Assembly (NCBI GenBank): GCA_002774185.1
Contig: PEZG01000069.1
Location: forward strand, 1-7,334
Direction: 5' to 3'
DNA length: 7,334 nt
Source of the DNA: Candidatus Roizmanbacteria bacterium CG09_land_8_20_14_0_10_41_9
GTDB lineage: Bacteria; Patescibacteriota; Microgenomatia; UBA1406; GWC2-37-13
Shown: positions 5,649 to 7,334 of the stretch, piece after piece
How the letters are laid out: every line of letters starts with the position of its first letter
Numbering within the stretch: the stretch's first letter is position 1
The notes under the pieces: generated by a model
What the model saw: only the letters and a program-made list of their open reading frames with translations
The model's database searches: none
Told to the model about the DNA's origin: nothing
Translations under genes and position numbers: made by a program

Positions 5649-6302
5649 ATGTATCCTGAAATCGTCCATTCCATCATTTTGATTCTTACGATAACCGCCT
5701 CGTTCCTCTTCTCGAAAACCTCGCTTGTAACCTACGACATCCAGATATTTGCTCTTCTTTTCATTCTATTGTTTATCGGACGCAGGATTTCCCTGAATGG
5801 TCCGTTCTCGCGACTCCTGGAATCCATCGTATTCACGGCGATCATTATCATCACGATAAATACGACAGGTCAGACCGAATCCCCCTTTTTTTTCCTGATC
5901 TACTTCCTTCTTTTTTCCCTCAGCTTGCTTCTTGAACCTGTTATCTCCATCACGACAACAATCGCCCTAGTCGTCTGTTTCCTTCTCACCCTGCCGGAAG
6001 GGCAAAACTTGACGCGCCTCCTTCCTATTTTTTCCCTGGCATTTTTAACTCCCTTTGCTCTGTTTATGGGACAGGAGTATATCAAAAGTCAAAAGGCAAA
6101 AGTCAAAATTCAAAAGTTACGAACAACTCTTTCCAATAAGGAGGAGGACACATTCCTATTCCTTTCCCTCATGTTGAAGAATCACTTGAATACGATTAAA
6201 GAAGCGGTTGAGAATTTTATGGGAGACCACCAGCTTGTCACCATACGTAAACAGGTAAAGAACATGGAGCGTTTGATTGATGAGTTTGAAAAGAAATCGT
6301 GA
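5649..6302 (+). CDS. Six-helix membrane protein with histidine-kinase-like tail, no ATPase domain
   Basis: A 217-residue integral membrane protein. Hydrophobic helices are visible at about 5-22, 29-44, 58-73, 80-95, 98-115 and 124-141. A charged linker (145-160) and a cytoplasmic helical tail follow. The tail, from LFLSLMLKNHLNTIKEAVENF (170-190) to the end, resembles the dimerisation/phospho-acceptor helices of sensor kinases, with His179 in the H-box position, but there is no room for the ATP-binding domain (N, G1, F, G2 boxes) before the TGA at 6302. It could be a truncated or partner-dependent sensor, or simply a membrane protein with a coiled-coil tail; the kinase comparison is weak. The linker is encoded by a 7-base repeat array. 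The start at 5649 rests on the promoter; the open frame upstream is repeat DNA. The secreted-protein gene follows after 129 bases on the same strand. Confidence 0.8.
   Translation: MYPEIVHSIILILTITASFLFSKTSLVTYDIQIFALLFILLFIGRRISLNGPFSRLLESIVFTAIIIITINTTGQTESPFFFLIYFLLFSLSLLLEPVISITTTIALVVCFLLTLPEGQNLTRLLPIFSLAFLTPFALFMGQEYIKSQKAKVKIQKLRTTLSNKEEDTFLFLSLMLKNHLNTIKEAVENFMGDHQLVTIRKQVKNMERLIDEFEKKS
6083..6117 (+). repeat. Five heptamers in frame inside the membrane-protein gene
   Basis: Five consecutive 7-base units CAAAAGT, CAAAAGG, CAAAAGT, CAAAATT, CAAAAGT occupy 6083-6117. They are the same type as the intergenic arrays and encode the basic linker IKSQKAKVKIQKL (residues 145-157) right after the last membrane helix. 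No inverted arm accompanies this copy. Confidence 0.85.
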
Positions 6303-6423
6303 AGAAAGTTTAAAATTCAAAATTCAAAGTGCAAAGTTGCAGTTCAAAGTTTAAAGTTTTTGGTTTTCTTAATTTTGAATTTTTAACCGCAATTTTGAAC
6401 TTTTAATTTTGAACTTTAAATTT
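6303..6423. repeat. Heptamer-repeat inverted array upstream of the secreted-protein gene
   Basis: Left arm (about 6306-6358) is made of TTCAAAA/TTCAAAG/TGCAAAG units and right arm (6364-6423) of TTTTGAA/TTTTTAA/TTTGAAC units, imperfect reverse complements. It fills the gap between two co-directional genes. A TTAAAT at 6416-6421 could serve as a poor -10 for the next gene. Confidence 0.75.
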
Positions 6424-6431
6424 GGAAGATT

Positions 6432-7211
6432 ATGTCTAAAATTATTTGTTTCCTTATCGCAATTTTATGCATTGTTTTTACTCTTCATACTTCGTCCGTA
6501 TATGCGGTTAACATGGAGTCCTCGGAGTATAAAATTCAGTTTGGGACCGTGGATATTGCCGGCGGAACAGAGAGTTCAGGTTCTTACAACTTGAGCACGT
6601 CGGTTGGTCAATCTGCGGCAAAAGAATTCCAGGCGAACGGTTATATCGTAAAGGCAGGATTCCAGTACATCTATTCCATCATTCCTTTTAGTTTTTCCGT
6701 TTCCGAAGTCAACGTCAACTTGGGTTCTCTTATCCCCAACACGAGTGCAACCAGCGCTATCACCCTGACGGTCTCTGCCGGCGGTGCGGGAGGATACCAA
6801 ATAACCGCTATTGAGGATTATTCCCTCCAAACGCTCTCCGGAGCAAGCGAAATCCCCGACACACCGTGTGACTCCGGCACCTCCTGCGACAAATCCAATG
6901 CGAATCTCTGGACGTCAAATACAACGTATGGTTTCGGTTACAACATGTCTGGTCAAGACATCCCTGTAGACTTCATCAACTCCAATTATTACCGTCCGTT
7001 TGCAAACGCTGCAAACACCCCAATTCCAGACGACCCTGAGATCGTGATGAGTAGTACTAAAGTAACGATGCCCACGGGTACCCCAACCCCTGCTCCAGCC
7101 TCAGAACGCACGCATGAATCCACCGTTACGTTCAAAGCAAACATTGACCCAATACAGGAGGCAGGAAGCTATCAAACCGTAATACGATTTAGGGCAACAC
7201 CGATATATTAA
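6432..7211 (+). CDS. Secreted, beta-rich putative cell-surface protein
   Basis: A 259-residue exported protein. Residues 1-25 are a Sec signal peptide: basic SK, a hydrophobic core (about 4-18) and a likely cleavage after SSVYA (21-25). The mature part is rich in Ser, Thr, Asn, Gly and alternating hydrophobic residues typical of beta-sandwich surface proteins. A first block, FGTVDIAGGTESSGSYNLS (37-55) with VGQSA and GYIVKAGFQYIYS (70-82), resembles a segment I recall at the start of many CPR surface proteins. A second block (85-130) starts FSFSVSEVNVNLGSL, and the protein ends with STVTFKANIDPIQEAGSYQT (230-249). Cys146 and Cys152 may form a disulphide. There is a Thr/Pro stretch at 215-222. 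No sortase motif, C-terminal helix or enzyme motif is visible, so attachment is unclear. GGAAG three bases before the ATG is too close for a good ribosome site. The specific function is unknown. Confidence 0.85.
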   Translation: MSKIICFLIAILCIVFTLHTSSVYAVNMESSEYKIQFGTVDIAGGTESSGSYNLSTSVGQSAAKEFQANGYIVKAGFQYIYSIIPFSFSVSEVNVNLGSLIPNTSATSAITLTVSAGGAGGYQITAIEDYSLQTLSGASEIPDTPCDSGTSCDKSNANLWTSNTTYGFGYNMSGQDIPVDFINSNYYRPFANAANTPIPDDPEIVMSSTKVTMPTGTPTPAPASERTHESTVTFKANIDPIQEAGSYQTVIRFRATPIY

Positions 7212-7212
7212 T

Positions 7213-7316
7213 AATTAAGAATTAAGAATTTAGAATTTAGAATCTTTAAAAAATGTTTTTTATGGAATTCTTGATTCTGAATTATTCTTAATTATTAATT
7301 CTAAAATCTTAATTTG
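7213..7316. repeat. Heptamer-repeat inverted array downstream of the secreted-protein gene
   Basis: AATTAAG, AATTAAG, AATTTAG, AATTTAG step by 7 bases from 7213 to 7240. The right arm (about 7266-7316) contains GATTCTGAATTATTCTTAAT and related complementary units, with an A6/T6 centre near 7248-7263. The unit differs from the CAAANNN arrays but has the same period and layout. It could act as a transcription end for the secreted-protein gene. Confidence 0.7.
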
Positions 7317-7334
7317 AGACATATTGTTTCCCTT

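Noticed and set aside
6576..6830. Minus-strand 84-codon frame opposite the secreted-protein gene
   Set aside because: No family features; the plus-strand gene has a signal peptide and full-length frame.
3922..7316. CRISPR array
   Set aside because: The repeats are 7-base contiguous units without spacers of constant length, arranged as inverted arms, and no cas gene is present.

Overview
The window (about 40% G+C by eye, standard stops with TGA used as a stop) looks like a chromosomal piece from an ultra-small Candidate Phyla Radiation (Patescibacteria) bacterium, most likely of the Microgenomates type. The reasons are a compact secE-nusG-rplK-rplA block, a ribosomal protein L1 with a roughly 95-residue lysine-rich N-terminal extension and a shortened middle domain, absence of Shine-Dalgarno sites, and intergenic spaces full of short A/T-rich repeats. 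The assignment is inference; no 16S rRNA is present. TGA as stop argues against the code-25 lineages (Gracilibacteria, Absconditabacteria).

Left part (1-3068). Two co-directional minus-strand metabolic genes lie here: an M20-family metallo-hydrolase/deacylase (2241 to 1117) followed after 213 bases by a citrulline-hydrolase/arginine-deiminase-like enzyme of the CtlX type (903 to beyond the left edge, cut just before its expected catalytic Cys). Divergent from them is an unrecognised 215-residue protein (2421-3068, plus strand). Its promoter is close to consensus and its -35 box sits inside a 9-bp inverted repeat that reads as two facing DnaA boxes.

Middle (3084-5450, minus strand). secE, nusG, rplK and rplA follow in the usual order: the preprotein translocase anchor, the transcription elongation factor, and L11 and L1 of the large subunit. 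rplJ/rplL do not follow; rplA instead meets the unknown gene tail to tail with 15 bases between stops.

Right part (5649-7211, plus strand). Divergent from secE are a six-helix membrane protein with a short histidine-kinase-like cytoplasmic tail and no ATPase domain, then a secreted, probably surface-exposed, beta-rich protein with a signal peptide.

Two patterns run across the genes. First, four transcription units have a -10 box placed so that the predicted start of transcription falls on, or within 3 bases of, the start codon, which implies leaderless mRNAs. Second, every intergenic gap from 3918 rightward holds arrays with a 7-base period (CAAANNN on one arm, its complement on the other) arranged as long imperfect inverted repeats. 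One such array lies in frame inside a gene, and a GC-rich palindrome occurs both in an intergenic gap and inside the rplA extension. The left part has no such arrays, so the rplA end near 3075 looks like a boundary between two kinds of DNA.
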